Positions 1 to 11,366 of a stretch of DNA of 64,000 nt are shown here, in pieces (positions within the stretch are counted from its first letter, which is position 1; every line of letters begins with the position of its first letter). Below the pieces are notes generated by a model. That model had not been told where the DNA came from. It worked only from the letters and a program-made list of their open reading frames with translations, and did no database searches. The stretch comes from Zygnema cylindricum. Its lineage: Eukaryota; Streptophyta; Zygnematophyceae; Zygnematales; Zygnemataceae. The stretch covers positions 1 to 64,000 of the forward strand of contig JBBHKE010000230.1 of NCBI GenBank assembly GCA_037447655.1. Reading direction: 5' to 3'. The translations under genes were made by a program, and so were the position numbers.

Positions 1-121
1 ATTAGAGTAAACTTCATAGTTGAAAAAGCTCTATCACATAAATTAGCGTTCATTACTCTAATTGTTTTTTTTGGTTTTTGTACTCTAATTTTTTCATTAC
101 TCTAATTACGATTCGCGGTGT
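1..121. mobile_element. MITE, right terminus (truncated by window edge)
   Basis: The stretch ends in ATTACGATTCGCGGTG followed by TA, the same terminus (in reverse) that recurs about ten times in the window. Several ATTAGAGTA/TACTCTAAT-type motifs lie inside. The left end is outside the window. Confidence 0.6.
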
Positions 122-1426
122 ACTGTAGAGTTGTACATTTATGTACGGTTCGTCTCAACGATGAGGAAGTATCCGTACTTATAGACAACTGTATAGTCCA
201 ACCTTACAGAGTTACAGGGATGACTTTCGGAATTGTACGAAAGTGAACCGTGTACTCCCTTTGGCCGTCTTTTCTGGTTGTGAACTGGCCCGTTTGGCAA
301 GCAAGGGAACAGACTCTGACTGCCAAGATTATGTTTCGTGCGTGTATGTGTGCTGGCTGCTGCCTCCGGATTCAGCTTATAGATAACTTGAACGAGGACA
401 AAGTACATACAAAGTACCAACAAAGTGCTTTTTATTTAGCCAATAGATAACTTAGAAGGTTAAGCGAAATAACGGTATTGCAATAGCAGTCCAATAATAT
501 GTCAATATTGAATAAGAAGGTAGCCAAATAAAATTACAGGAGAGAATACCAGCAAGGTTTATTGCGTTGGAGGTATTGAGTTGCAGAAAAAAATAACTGG
601 AGCCTGGCTTACAGAAACAAAAGTAGAAATAAATATAGTTTCATTTACAGCGGTTTTTGTATCAGGTAACTGATTGAAGTTATTATTCTTGCTGCCGTTA
701 AGCTTTCACTTATTATTTATTTGTTCTGCAATTGTATTGAAAGCACTTTATGAGCAGAAACAAAAACTTTTATGCAATATAAAAAGCTGAAATTTTTGTT
801 TGAAGAATTTTAATTATTGCTTATCTGTTTATTTGAGCGCTACTTGGAGGAATAGTCTTGCTACTCAAAAATAGTCTTGACATTCATGCTAAACTCTTCA
901 ATTATGTTTTCCTTTTTAGCTGCTGAACATTCAAATTGCTAAAAACAAATGCTGAGCCTTGTCAGCTTGTTTCTACAAAATTTTCTGCGTTGAAACTTAC
1001 CTTTATGCATTTGTGAACTTTGTTGCGTGTTTTCATTTAAATCATTAACTTTGCGCAACTGATTTTGCCGTAACAATGCAAAATTATAGAATTGGTGTCT
1101 TAGAAATGGAAAGTGAAATTGAAATGGCAGCTATTTTTTTTTTGTTTTTTAGCTAAAATAGTCTAACAGAGAAATATTTTTGTTTTTTGACGAAATATTC
1201 TAAACGAAACAGAAAAATGAGCTAGAGTTTTTTTATTTTTTTTAGCTAAATAGTCCAACAGAAATGAAAAACGAATCGAGGTATTTTGTTTTTAAATACT
1301 CTAGAGACTAAAACGAGTTCATATTCTTATTCGAATTCTTATTCGAATTCTTATTCTTATTTTTCAGCTAAATAGTCTAACAGTGGCTGTTAAGCTTTGC
1401 AGAGTAAATCACAAAAAAGGAGAAGG
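122..1426. other. Intergenic, upstream of EEP-fold gene
   Basis: AT-rich sequence with T-runs and short GAATTCTTATTC repeats near 1330-1360. No convincing coding exon on either strand; it probably holds the promoter and 5' UTR of the gene starting at 1427. Confidence 0.5.
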
Positions 1427-4400
1427 ATGGCGAACATGACAGTCAATGTCATGACTCTAAATCTCTGTGATAAAACTGTTGCCAATGAGTTGAAAGGAAA
1501 CTGTTGGGAAAAACGGAAAGATGTCTGCATAGACATGCTGTTGAAGTACCAGCCTACTATATTATGTACTCAAGAAGGTAACTGGAATGTCAGCTGAAAT
1601 CCTGTAATTTTACATCCTTGGATTAACCGGTTCCGAATTATATGGATTTCTGTTGGCTATTTTCACAGGCTCGTCAATATTTTTTATGTGATATGCTTCA
1701 TCAGGTAGATTAATTTTCTTTCGGTATGGATTTTTCGTAGATTTGGTGGTGGGAAAGCGTTTTTCTACAAGACTAAACAATTAGTAACAATAGACATGAG
1801 GGAAAATCGTTTTTATTTATGTTGAGTCAACACGAAAATAAAACGCAATTGTATCACTATTTAAGTTTAGAATTATTCTTCATGGAGTTGAAAGCTGGAA
1901 TGCAAGTCAGATTAACATCTAACCGAAAAATTGGAGTGGCTTTTCCATCTGATTGTATATCTTTTTTCTTTATCTATTTTTATCATTAGTATTGTTATTC
2001 TTGTGTTTCTTGTTTTGTATTATTGTTATTGTTATTGCTGTCCTAGTCATTGGTGTTTCTTCTTTGGCAATATTGTAAATTTGCACAAAAAATTTCAAAC
2101 TTGATTTGAAGTTCAAAGATTCACATGATATATTTAAGAGCAAAACCAACAAATAACAGACAAGACGGGCGGGGGGGTGGGCGGGTGTGCCCTTATTTAA
2201 CGGTTCAAGATTATCGGTCAGCTGGGCCAAAAAGATTTGCTCGTAGTTGTAAGGTTGTTGCAACTTTTTTTTTTGTAATGCAGGTGTAGGAGCCCAATTC
2301 GATTGCATCAAGAATGCACTAAATGGTATGCTTTCCTAGGATTTTTGGAAATGATGATTTTTTTTGTGACGACAATGATGATGATGATGATATTGATAAT
2401 GTGTTTTTTAAATTTTTGTAACGATGATGATTTTTTGTAAGCATTAAGATCAGTTAGAGGTTGCTCTGGTGCAGTATTTACCATTGTTAGTCTGAACATA
2501 TATTTTCAAGTGGGATGTTTCTACTCCGTCACAAAAAATAGTATGAAGTAGATGAATCGGTAATTGCTGTAGCATGACATGTAGACTGTGATCGTCCATT
2601 TATTACTTTTATGCGTAAAATGCACGTTTTTTTTGTTAATTCGAGCGAATTATGATGGACAGTGTAGATATGAGAGTTGGTCTTTGACTCTTGTTCTTCA
2701 ACTATCAACTAGCAGTGTCAGCTAACCCACACGTTATGCTACCTGAACTTTTTCCATTGTATAAATACAAAATATTTCTAGTTCCTCTGCAATTCTAATG
2801 TGCCGTCTGACAATCTGCATATGGAACATAGATAACTGGCTGCAGATACTGACAGATAATGCTTGTTGAAACTGTACAGGATATGAGTATTTTGGTGTTT
2901 CACGTGACGGTCTTCCTGATTCCAATGAGCCAGCCTGCGCAATAATCTTTAACGAAAACAAGGTGAGCTATAAGGAATCGGGATGTTCGAATTGGACGTA
3001 GCTTCGGAACTCTTTGGTTGTAGGATGCCATCTCGTGCCTCCTTCCCTTCTTCTTGCATCCTTTTTAGTCTACTGAGTGAAGGTTCATGAAGAGGGTCTT
3101 TATTAGTCATTGTATTTTTGCCCAATTTGGGAGGTTTGTGTGTGTTTTCAGGAAAGATTTGTGGAAGCACCGGGCTGAACTAAGCAGTCATGATATGAGC
3201 ATCGTTTTCAAATAGAAAATGAATAATTCACAAAACTAACATTCCCGTATGTTTTTTTTCATTCTTGTTTTACTAGTTGGCCTTCAATTCACTTCTGGTT
3301 TTGCTTTTTTTTTGTGTGAGTTTAAGCTCCAAATGTTTACGTTCATGGCTGAATAGAAAATGATGTGATTTCTTTCTTGTTAATTCCACAGGTGGACAGA
3401 TTCGATGGAGGAACTTTTTGGCTCTCGAAATCTCCATGCACGCCAGGAAGCAAATCGTGGGGTGCCAAAGTACCGTCCTTTGCGACATGGGCAATATCCT
3501 TTTTAATTTTTCATCGTCTGCAATTGATTTGTCGGTCATTTGGGGTTACTTCGTACTGTTTGGCAACATACTACTCCTGTTTTCTACCGACGAGTCTCAG
3601 GATCAGTGCTCATTCCGTGTGCCTTTTTATTCGCGAAGTTAAACTAACTGAAAATTTAGTCTACTGCAAATCATCAATTGATGACATTTGAATGTTGCGA
3701 TCGCATGCATCATGAAGTTTTTGACTCCATTGAAAGTACCTTGAAAGCAACCTTGACAGAAGAACACACGTTTCAAATCAGAGGTCTCAATCCTCCTGGA
3801 TTCGCTTTTCAAGTGGTCAATGTGGAACTTGATGGTTGGAGTAGGAAAGGGCAGCAAAATGCTGCCTTCTTATTATGGCGGCACATATCCTCTCTTCCTC
3901 CCAACTTGCCGGTCATCCTTTGCGGCAATTTTTCCACCTTCAAGGACACCAAAACCGGAGGAGTTTTACTCGGCAAGTCTTTGTGAGTCTTCTGCATCTA
4001 TTCCTTCATCCGAAATAACTGTTTAACCGGAGAAGTTGGGCTAATGGAATGGGCAATCATTGATATCTTCGATATTTCCTTTTTCGGATGTGCTTCAAAA
4101 CAAGGATGTCTTAATTTCTGCTTGGTATTTAGATGGGTTCCTTTTTTCTCTTTGGATTGACCGTGTCCTAAGCTTGTGGATATCTTACAATGTAAATGAT
4201 ATTTCATCTCCATAATAAATCATGGCGTGTATTTACATATTTTGTAAAACCTGACAGAATCAAGGGAATGGCTGGCGATATGAAAGATGCATGGACCACT
4301 GCTCATCGACGTAAAAATAGCAGCATCCTATACAGCTCCCATGACTTCCGAGGTACGATATTTTATCACATGGGAATTTGCGCATTTTTGACTCTTATGG

Positions 4401-4971
4401 TAGATGGCAAAACGCATCTCTTTCTGGCCAAAAATTGTAAAAAACTGTTGACAATATTATTTAAGGATTTGGATTACAATCCGCCACGCCTCCCTACAAT
4501 AAATTAGTAACATGAATTCTAATTCCGCACTATCACTTTAATGGTGATGGACATTTATAATCCAGCAGCAGCATACATTCCTTATACTTATGAAATAAGA
4601 CTGCGGAGATCTGTGGCCAAAATTTCAATCAACGCATTAATGGGAAGTAAATGCTACACGTCCGTGGAGGTTCTTTGTCTATAATTCTTACCCATGATTT
4701 CTTGGTTCTATGCCATATCAACTTCTTTTTAGGCGAGGATCGTAATTTTCGCCAGTTTGTCAGAAGTGCGTTTCTGTTTTGCGTCCTGTGTGGAGATCCC
4801 GTCTTGCGAGATCTTCACAAAGATTGGATTTTCTTTCGCAGCCGATTTTTGTCCCCGGCTTACTCAGAATTGATTACGTGGACCGGTTCTGAGGGCCAAT
4901 TTCCATCCAGTCACTATCCCCTGTATGTTAATTTTACTCTACCACGAAGTGTGAGATTGGCTGGTACATAA
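1427..4971 (+). CDS. Endonuclease/exonuclease/phosphatase-fold protein, plant type (7 exons)
   Basis: Exons by phase: 1427-1577, 2284-2325, 2880-2962, 3392-3493, 3768-3982, 4258-4352, 4733-4971. They total 927 nt, i.e. 308 aa plus stop. Seen motifs: TQEG at the end of exon 1, FGVSRDG (exon 3), DGGTFWLS and GSKSWGAK..TWA (exon 4), NVELDGWS and GNFS (exon 5), GDMKDAW (exon 6), DWIFFR and SSHYPLY (exon 7). These are the ordered blocks of the DNase I-like EEP fold, a metal-dependent phosphodiesterase/phosphatase family. The usual metal and catalytic positions are altered: NxHxDH reads NVELDG, GDFN reads GNFS, SDH reads SSH. From memory, the plant subfamily shares part of this change, so activity is uncertain. 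Intron 4 is not GT-AG (see separate entry). ATG 1427 is the first ATG in frame; an AATAAA lies at 5094-5099. No signal peptide is evident. Substrate unknown. Confidence 0.85.
3494..3767 (+). other. Probable U12-type AT-AC intron
   Basis: After the codons for Thr-Trp-Ala the sequence reads ATATCCTTTT, the U12-dependent AT-AC 5' splice site. It ends with CACAC|ACG. A branch-site-like ACCTTGAC lies at 3750-3757, about 11 nt before the terminal AC. No GT donor in this region preserves phase. Removing 3494-3767 joins TWA to TFQIRG in frame, which matches how I recall related plant proteins reading across this point. Confidence 0.75.
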
Positions 4972-6761
4972 ATTTTTTGCATCACAAACTTTCCGATTTC
5001 CCGAGTATTTGACACCACCTTTTAGAATCGACGTCGTTCAGGTACAAGTTTCCTTATTTTCTCGATCGAAATGTTCATTTTTTAATTGTAGCAAATAAAC
5101 ACGGACTTCTATTTTGGAGCAATTCTGAATTACAAAGCCTCCGAAGATAAAATAAAAGAGTAAGGGAGCCCATTGATCCAAAGCAATTTCTTCAGAACCT
5201 TATGTCCAAAAGTGCAAAAAATGAAATAATTTTGTCATTGTTTGTAGCGGTATTATTTTGAAGTCAGATTACCCTCTACCCTTTATTACAATTGAGAATC
5301 GTATGGCATAACACGGTCATTTTTGCATTTTTTCTTTTTTTTTAAGTTGTAGAATGTAAATAAGAAAAACTAGAGTGGGTACGATTCAATAGTCCCCATT
5401 TAGTAAGTTTTTAGTGCGATGATGGTGTTTGTTTTAATTACACCGGTTATAAAGCTCACAAAAAACAAAAAAACCACAAAGCTTTTCCAACCATTTCAAA
5501 GAAACTGGTATTAGACGATTTACTCACAGGGGATTTGTTTTGCCAAGAGGACAGATCTTAATCGTGTAGTGGTCAAATTTTAAACATTCGAAATTTTAAA
5601 CAGTCTTGAATTTTAAACATTCTAAATTTTGAACATCTAAATTTTAATCATTCTACAATTTCAGCTCTATTAGTAAAGGGTGGCGAGAATACTTTCCTTA
5701 GCAAATTTTTTGAGTGTGTATAGTACACATTTTTTCGTAAGGACTTTTTAAAGTAGATATTATGGATTTGTTTTAAGAATTGATTTTTGTTGTTTAATTG
5801 GATATTAAAGAAAGTCGATCATTACCTGAGATCTATCTTCAATCTGTTTTTGTTTTGTTTCGTCTTTTTTAAATTTAATTTCTCAAGAGAAAAGATGTAT
5901 GGGTAACTCTTGTTAATGGACCACGTAGGGACAATAGCTAATAATGGTAATAGTATTTGCTAATAATTAATGCCTTCACATTTTATTTCTTAAATGTGAG
6001 GATTATTTTTTGTTTGGGTTTGTCACTTATCAATTTGACTAATTAAGATGAACATCGAAGCTTTGAATATTTAATCGAAGGCAATGGAAGTGAGAAAGCT
6101 ATAACTTCGAGAATTGATACATTTGTTCTTTTTAATTGAAAATAGTGTGGAAAAAGCAAATATGACAGCAATAATTGCAAAAAAAAAGAGAAAAAACGAT
6201 GATTTACTGTTAAAAAAAAAGCATCAAAATCCACACCTCTTTATTGATGGCCATATATGTGAAAAATATCATATACACAATTGCGCCTAGAAGATAGAAA
6301 TCTCTATTTTTTTAACTCCAAAACTCTTAAAATGGACCATTGTAGGTCATTATTTTCATCTTCACTATCTAGCTAAGTTATTATAACTTGCTCCCCTCAT
6401 TTTGTCACGTCACATTATTTAGTCGACCGATGTTTTTTCAGAAAAAAACTAACATATATTCGCATAAATGTCACTAAAGGCACTACAATGGTAGAAAATG
6501 CGGAAACAAATTGTCATTCTATAATAGCATCGATCTACATTTATCTTCGCTAGGTTTTCTTACACGACTCGACTAGCTTTGCTTTTTGTGACTTTTGTGA
6601 CTTATCATCACTTTTGTGACTTTTGATTGCCCTAATAAAAGCTACATAACACGACTCCTATAAGTGCACATGAATTGAAAGTCACCAAAATAACTCACAA
6701 CTTCATATAATTTGTTGACCTGTCGACTAATATAGTAACTCTAAAATAAAAAAGCTCGATA
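4972..6761. other. Intergenic between convergent genes
   Basis: AT-rich 3' flanks of the EEP-fold gene (+) and the expansin (-). It contains a degenerate tandem repeat at 5575-5655 and a small TGACTTTTGTGACTT repeat near 6587-6630. No coding signal recognised. Confidence 0.5.
5575..5655. repeat. Degenerate tandem repeat (about 17 bp, AAATTTTAAACATTC-like)
   Basis: Four to five imperfect AAATTTTAAACATTC units follow each other, drifting by substitutions. Confidence 0.6.
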
Positions 6762-7565
6762 TTATCCACTCCAATTCATCCCAAAATTCGAGCTCGTTTC
6801 ATATGTGGCTCCGAACGCCCAATTTTGTGGAAAAGCTTTTTTCAAAAATAGCATTTCTCCAGTATAAGCTGCCCGAAGTCGGAAATCAACTACTCTTCCT
6901 AAATAAGCCGTCGGATTTGGCGAATCCAACGACCAAACGGCGCCGTAATTCCGTCGAACTGGCTGCCATGTAGACGTTCCCGCCGGCCGGATATCCACCG
7001 TTTTAACGTCTCCACTTCCCGCCAAATTTGTGAACAAAAACATCAAAAACCACGGGTTCCCTGAGACAGTTATTCTCGCGTTTCCCGTTTTCACACATGG
7101 AACCCTACGCATCCGAATCGGCATGTGACCGATAACTTTTTCGGCGATCGTTACGAAAACCGGTATCGACAAATCGAGATGCTTATTAGGTCTGTCGCAC
7201 CAATTGCCACCTGGACATAAATTCGTGACGGTCAAAATAACCGAACCCGGTTTGCAGCCAATCGTATTCGCGCATTTGACTTCGAAACAGGCGCCGCAAA
7301 TTGCGGCGTCGAACCATAACGCGGGTGACGCCGCCGCGGTCATCACTCCATATCCGTACTGGTATCTATTTCCGTACCCGCAAGTGCCTGCGTCAGTTCC
7401 GCCGGCGTTATCGTCTCCGTAATATGTGGCCGTACCTTTGATCCATTTAGAAAGCTGTCTTTTCGCGTCACATGGAAACGGTGACGCGATGAGGAGAATC
7501 GCGGATATGACGCATATCGTACGATCACTCGTACGGATTTTACTTTTGGAGTGTACGCTAAACAT
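6762..7565 (-). CDS. Expansin (alpha-expansin-like), single exon
   Basis: 267 aa, the usual expansin size. Residues about 14-34 form a hydrophobic signal peptide after a basic N-terminus, so the protein should be secreted to the wall. The double-psi beta-barrel domain shows GTATYYGD (44-51), TCGYGN (61-66), GYGVMTAA (71-78), CGACFEVKC (90-98), TNLCPGGNWC (114-123), HLD (129-131) and RRVPC (153-157). The C-terminal carbohydrate-binding domain has W200 and W211 and ends near NWSG. Expansins loosen walls non-enzymatically by disrupting polysaccharide contacts. The hallmark HFD triad reads HLD here, keeping the Asp. ATG 7565 is the only in-frame Met ahead of the signal peptide. There is no intron, unlike many land-plant expansins. 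It is convergent with the EEP-fold gene. Confidence 0.93.
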   Translation of the reverse strand: MFSVHSKSKIRTSDRTICVISAILLIASPFPCDAKRQLSKWIKGTATYYGDDNAGGTDAGTCGYGNRYQYGYGVMTAAASPALWFDAAICGACFEVKCANTIGCKPGSVILTVTNLCPGGNWCDRPNKHLDLSIPVFVTIAEKVIGHMPIRMRRVPCVKTGNARITVSGNPWFLMFLFTNLAGSGDVKTVDIRPAGTSTWQPVRRNYGAVWSLDSPNPTAYLGRVVDFRLRAAYTGEMLFLKKAFPQNWAFGATYETSSNFGMNWSG

Positions 7566-8318
7566 TTTTGGAAAAGTTTAGTGAGGTGCCCGATGGCGAA
7601 AGAAAAAAAAGAAGAGGGAATGAACGAAACAAAAAGTCCTCGTCTTATCCACTTTATTATTTTTTTTCTGCACAAAAATGAAGATACAGTGCCACGTGTC
7701 AGAAGTTGATCCGATAAATCGCACAGCAAAGAAGTTAAAACGCGTTAAGAGGTCTTCGTTAGGCAAAACATGTATTGATTAAAAAAAAGATTCCTTCAAA
7801 GAAAGATTAAAATGACTAAACTTAGATAACTAAAATGACTAAAATTTGCAATAAGAAAGGGCTAGAGCTAATCGCATCAATATAGACCTATTAATGATGA
7901 TTTTTGAAAGAGAGTTTATATTCTGCACATTCAAATGGTTACAATATCACACATGAGAAGGCATGGAAAAGTGGAAAAAACAAATGGGTAAAATAAAAGG
8001 GATTTTGTTTTCTAGGGTAAAAATGTATTAGCAATCGATACCGCTATATTGACTATGCCTTAAAATGAGAGTCCACTCCCAAACATGTGGTTGAGACACT
8101 TGTCACTTAATAAATGTTTTCAAAACAACAATTTTTTTCTAGTTAGTGACGAAGAGGACGATTTATCTGCGATTAAAAGTCAAATAATTTTGATAAAGTA
8201 TTTGTGAAAAGGGCAAAATCATGCATCATTTCAAAAGACTTTACTCGAGAACAAACTTATCAATTTCTTTTTCAAATATTTTTTTGTAGACCCTCATCAT
8301 TTGTCTTCGAGTATAGTG
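7566..8318. other. Upstream region of expansin gene
   Basis: AT-rich sequence that should carry the expansin promoter and 5' UTR on the minus strand. No further gene seen. Confidence 0.4.
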
Positions 8319-8515
8319 CCCCGTGAATCGCTAATGGAGCTACTAGCAATACTAATTTAGTGCCAGTTATGATTTTTTTTGGCCCCTAAACATAAAACAG
8401 AATTGATAATCCTAATTATTTTCTTATGCTTGCTCGAAACTAAGTTAAAATTAAAAAGGACTAATAGAATACACCCCACAATATGTATTTGCCAACGGCA
8501 ATAACGATTCGCGGT
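8319..8515. mobile_element. MITE copy (about 197 bp)
   Basis: The left end CCCCGTGAATCGCTAATGG and the right end GCAATAACGATTCGCGGTG are inverted copies of the family terminus. There is no coding capacity. Confidence 0.6.
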
Positions 8516-9570
8516 GAAGTTTATGCGATCGAAACAAATGTGCCTCAAATGAGAAAGTTGAAAACCCCAATCTCTCTCTCTCTCCCTATCGTTTCATTCG
8601 GTACTAAGATTACCAAAATAGTTTGGGTTCTACCACCAAATTCATACATTTTCCCCTAAATTGTTAAATAGACATTATCCGTAAATAGTATAGAAACAAA
8701 ACAACAAACATAGAAATGTGTTGTTTTACCATTTTCGGACGATGTAAGCAGAGAATTTTCGGTTTGCCAGTTTTTGTAACAAAATACAGAATCATAAAAA
8801 ACAAAAAAAGTTTTTTTTATAAATATTGGGTAATACATCGCAAAATGTGATATCGAGTCGGTATTTTCTTGTTTTATTCTGTTTTAATTTCTTTGTATAT
8901 TTCACAAAAAACGTTTTTTTATCAGATTTTGAGTCAATTAGAAAAATAACAATTGGGTATAAAATTTTGAAGTGTGACAAACCGTTACTAATGTGAGCTA
9001 CACCAAGCCACTATTTTCTATTTTATTTTATGGAGAGAAAATAATATGTTGTCAATATAACAACCGCCACACCATTTCTTTGCTAATTTTAACTGATAAT
9101 TAAGGGGAGATGTATAAAAAAGTACAAAAAGAGCCACAACAAAAAAGGGAAAAGCAAAAATCGAGCCTTAAACGAAATAAACAAAAAACAAAAACTACAA
9201 TCGAACCAAAAAACTAGACAAAAAAAAGAAAAAATGTATTTTTATCCGAAAACAAAATTGGTTTATGGAAATTGACTTTTAACAGAAAAGACTGGGAATT
9301 CTCACACACAAGAAAATAAAAAAAAAGAATAAAATAGAATGAAATAAAATAAAATAAAATTAATGGATCAAACGGAGCTTCTTGGAGCTGAATAATGATC
9401 ACTTCCAAAGTGAACAAACACAGAGCAGGGAAGGGAAGGGAGAAGGGAGAGGAAGAAGACGAGGGAGATCAAGAGCAGGGAGAGAGAAGGAGAAAAGGAA
9501 GGAGAGGGGAATGCCATAAGAAAAGGGCGAGATAGGAAGAGTAAGAAAAGAGAGTGGGAAGAAGAAGAGG

Positions 9571-9572
<2 letters not shown>
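8516..9572. other. AT-rich intergenic DNA
   Basis: A-rich runs and AAAAT repeats (about 9318-9360), then purine-rich sequence leading into a GA microsatellite. No gene recognised. Confidence 0.4.

Positions 9573-9646
<74 letters not shown>
9573..9646. repeat. (GA)n microsatellite
   Basis: Nearly uninterrupted GA dinucleotides for about 74 bases. Confidence 0.95.
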
Positions 9647-9647
<1 letters not shown>

Positions 9648-9754
9648 AGTACCTCCAAATTCCGAATCTCGAAGTATTTTCTCTTTCTATATATTCCAAT
9701 TTTTAGCTTCCCGGTTCGAAACCGCGAATCCCCACTAAGAGACAGAAATCACTG

Positions 9755-10052
9755 TCCCTCCCTCCCTCCCTCCCTTGTTTCCTCTCTCGCTCCCCCTTCT
9801 AGTCTCTATCGCGACAAGCTTCTCCTTTCAATTCTCTTTCCTCTCTCTGTCCCTCAATCTTCCTAATTGCCCTCTCTGCCTCTCTCTCTCTCTCTCTCCC
9901 TTCTCCCTCTCTCTCTCTCCCTTCTCTCTCTCCCTTCCTCTCTCTCCCTCTCTCTCTCTCCCTCTATCTGTATCTCTCGCTCTCTCACACCCTCTCCCTC
10001 GCGCTCTCCCTCTCTACGTCGCTCTCTCTCTCGTCTCTCTCCTCGTATTTCC
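9755..10052. repeat. CT-rich polypyrimidine tract
   Basis: CTCTCTCC/CCCTCCCT-type sequence for about 300 bases. With the GA tract just upstream it forms a purine-then-pyrimidine pair that could base-pair across about 110 nt. Confidence 0.85.
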
Positions 10053-10754
10053 CTCTGACCGTCACGTCACTCGCCCGCCCACATCCTTTCCCGCCACAGG
10101 CCGCGAAAACGAAACGAAGGGCGAACGCCCGCCACCGACATTTCACACGTGTGCGCTGAAACAGTTCCGTGATTTGCGCAGATCGACCAATCGGAACTCC
10201 TCGAACTCTCGCGTCACGTTCCGATACGCGAACATATTTTAATATTTTTTGGCACTTTTCGAGGAACGCCGACAAATTAGCGAAACTTTTGTCCGTTTTA
10301 AATACAATGTTGTCGTTTCTGACTGACGACATTTACGGCGAGCTCTCATAGCTTTTCCTAGAAGTCGGAGATCTGTAGAATTAAGGTTGTGTGTCAGATA
10401 GCTTTACCAGTGACGAAACTCGTACAGTAAAATGATGTCATCACAACCGTAGGAGACAAAAAAGTACGAATAATTTTGGAAATGAAGTACAATTTTGTAC
10501 ACTTTGCGTTCGCTGACTGTCGCGCTGTCGGAAATCTCAAATCTGTCATTTTTGAAAATTGGCGCGCAAAACTTAAACACAATTTTATTTTTTTATATTT
10601 CAAATCGACGGAGACTTCCGTACGGTAGAAACCACAAAAAATATTAATTTTTTAAGAGCCTTAAAATATGTAACATACTACAAAGTGTTAACTTTATGAC
10701 ACGTGTTTTAAAGCAGGGAATGTGCGTGAACGTGTGCACACTCTATGTGCAGGA
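10053..10754. other. Intergenic DNA, no gene recognised
   Basis: GC content rises briefly at 10060-10230, then falls. Short ORFs on both strands show no family features. Confidence 0.35.
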
Positions 10755-10874
10755 CACCGCCAATCGCTGTTAGCGTAATTTTTTTTCGAAATTTTCAAAT
10801 TCTTAATTAGCGTACACCACTATAATTTTTCATACACGCTAAAGAAACTTCTACGCTAATAGCGATTGGCGGTG
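10755..10874. mobile_element. MITE copy, compact (120 bp)
   Basis: Near-perfect terminal inverted repeats: left CACCGCCAATCGCTGTTAG, right CTAATAGCGATTGGCGGTG. Only about 75 bp lie between them. The flanks are GA and TT rather than TA, so target duplication is not preserved. Confidence 0.8.
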
Positions 10875-11146
10875 TTGTATCCGCGTTTTATGGGCACAGA
10901 GGCACACAGCATATTTGTTATTTAAAGTTTTAAACAGGAAATATAAGTACAGTATACACTATATAGAGTTTTCGCAGTTAAAATTGATGACACGTGTATT
11001 TCGACAAATGGTTTCCCGCCAAATGTGGAGCCTAGTACTGTTAGAAAAGACAAATTGCACATGCTACGTGTCAGATTCTACGTGTGAGCTAAAAGTTTTG
11101 AAAGTTTTGAGGTGTTTTGTGCCACTTTTTTCCAGTTTTCAACGTA

Positions 11147-11366
11147 CACACGTGTATCGCTATTAGCGATAATAAAAAACAAATTAGCCACTTAAAACAT
11201 ATTTTATCCGTACATATTTGTCCGGTTTTTAAACTCAGACAGCCAATCGGAATCTGAAAATCTTATCTTTCAATCTTAACCGTCAGATTCACGATCCGAC
11301 ATGTATGTACGGAGAAAAGATGTTTTAAGAGACGAAAAAAACATTAACTGATAGCGACTCACGGTG
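11147..11366. mobile_element. MITE copy (about 220 bp)
   Basis: Left CACACGTGTATCGCTATTAG and right CTGATAGCGACTCACGGTG are inverted; TA lies outside both ends. Confidence 0.6.

Noticed and set aside
9775-10242. Ser/Leu/Pro-rich ORFs
   Set aside because: Translation of a CT-rich microsatellite region.
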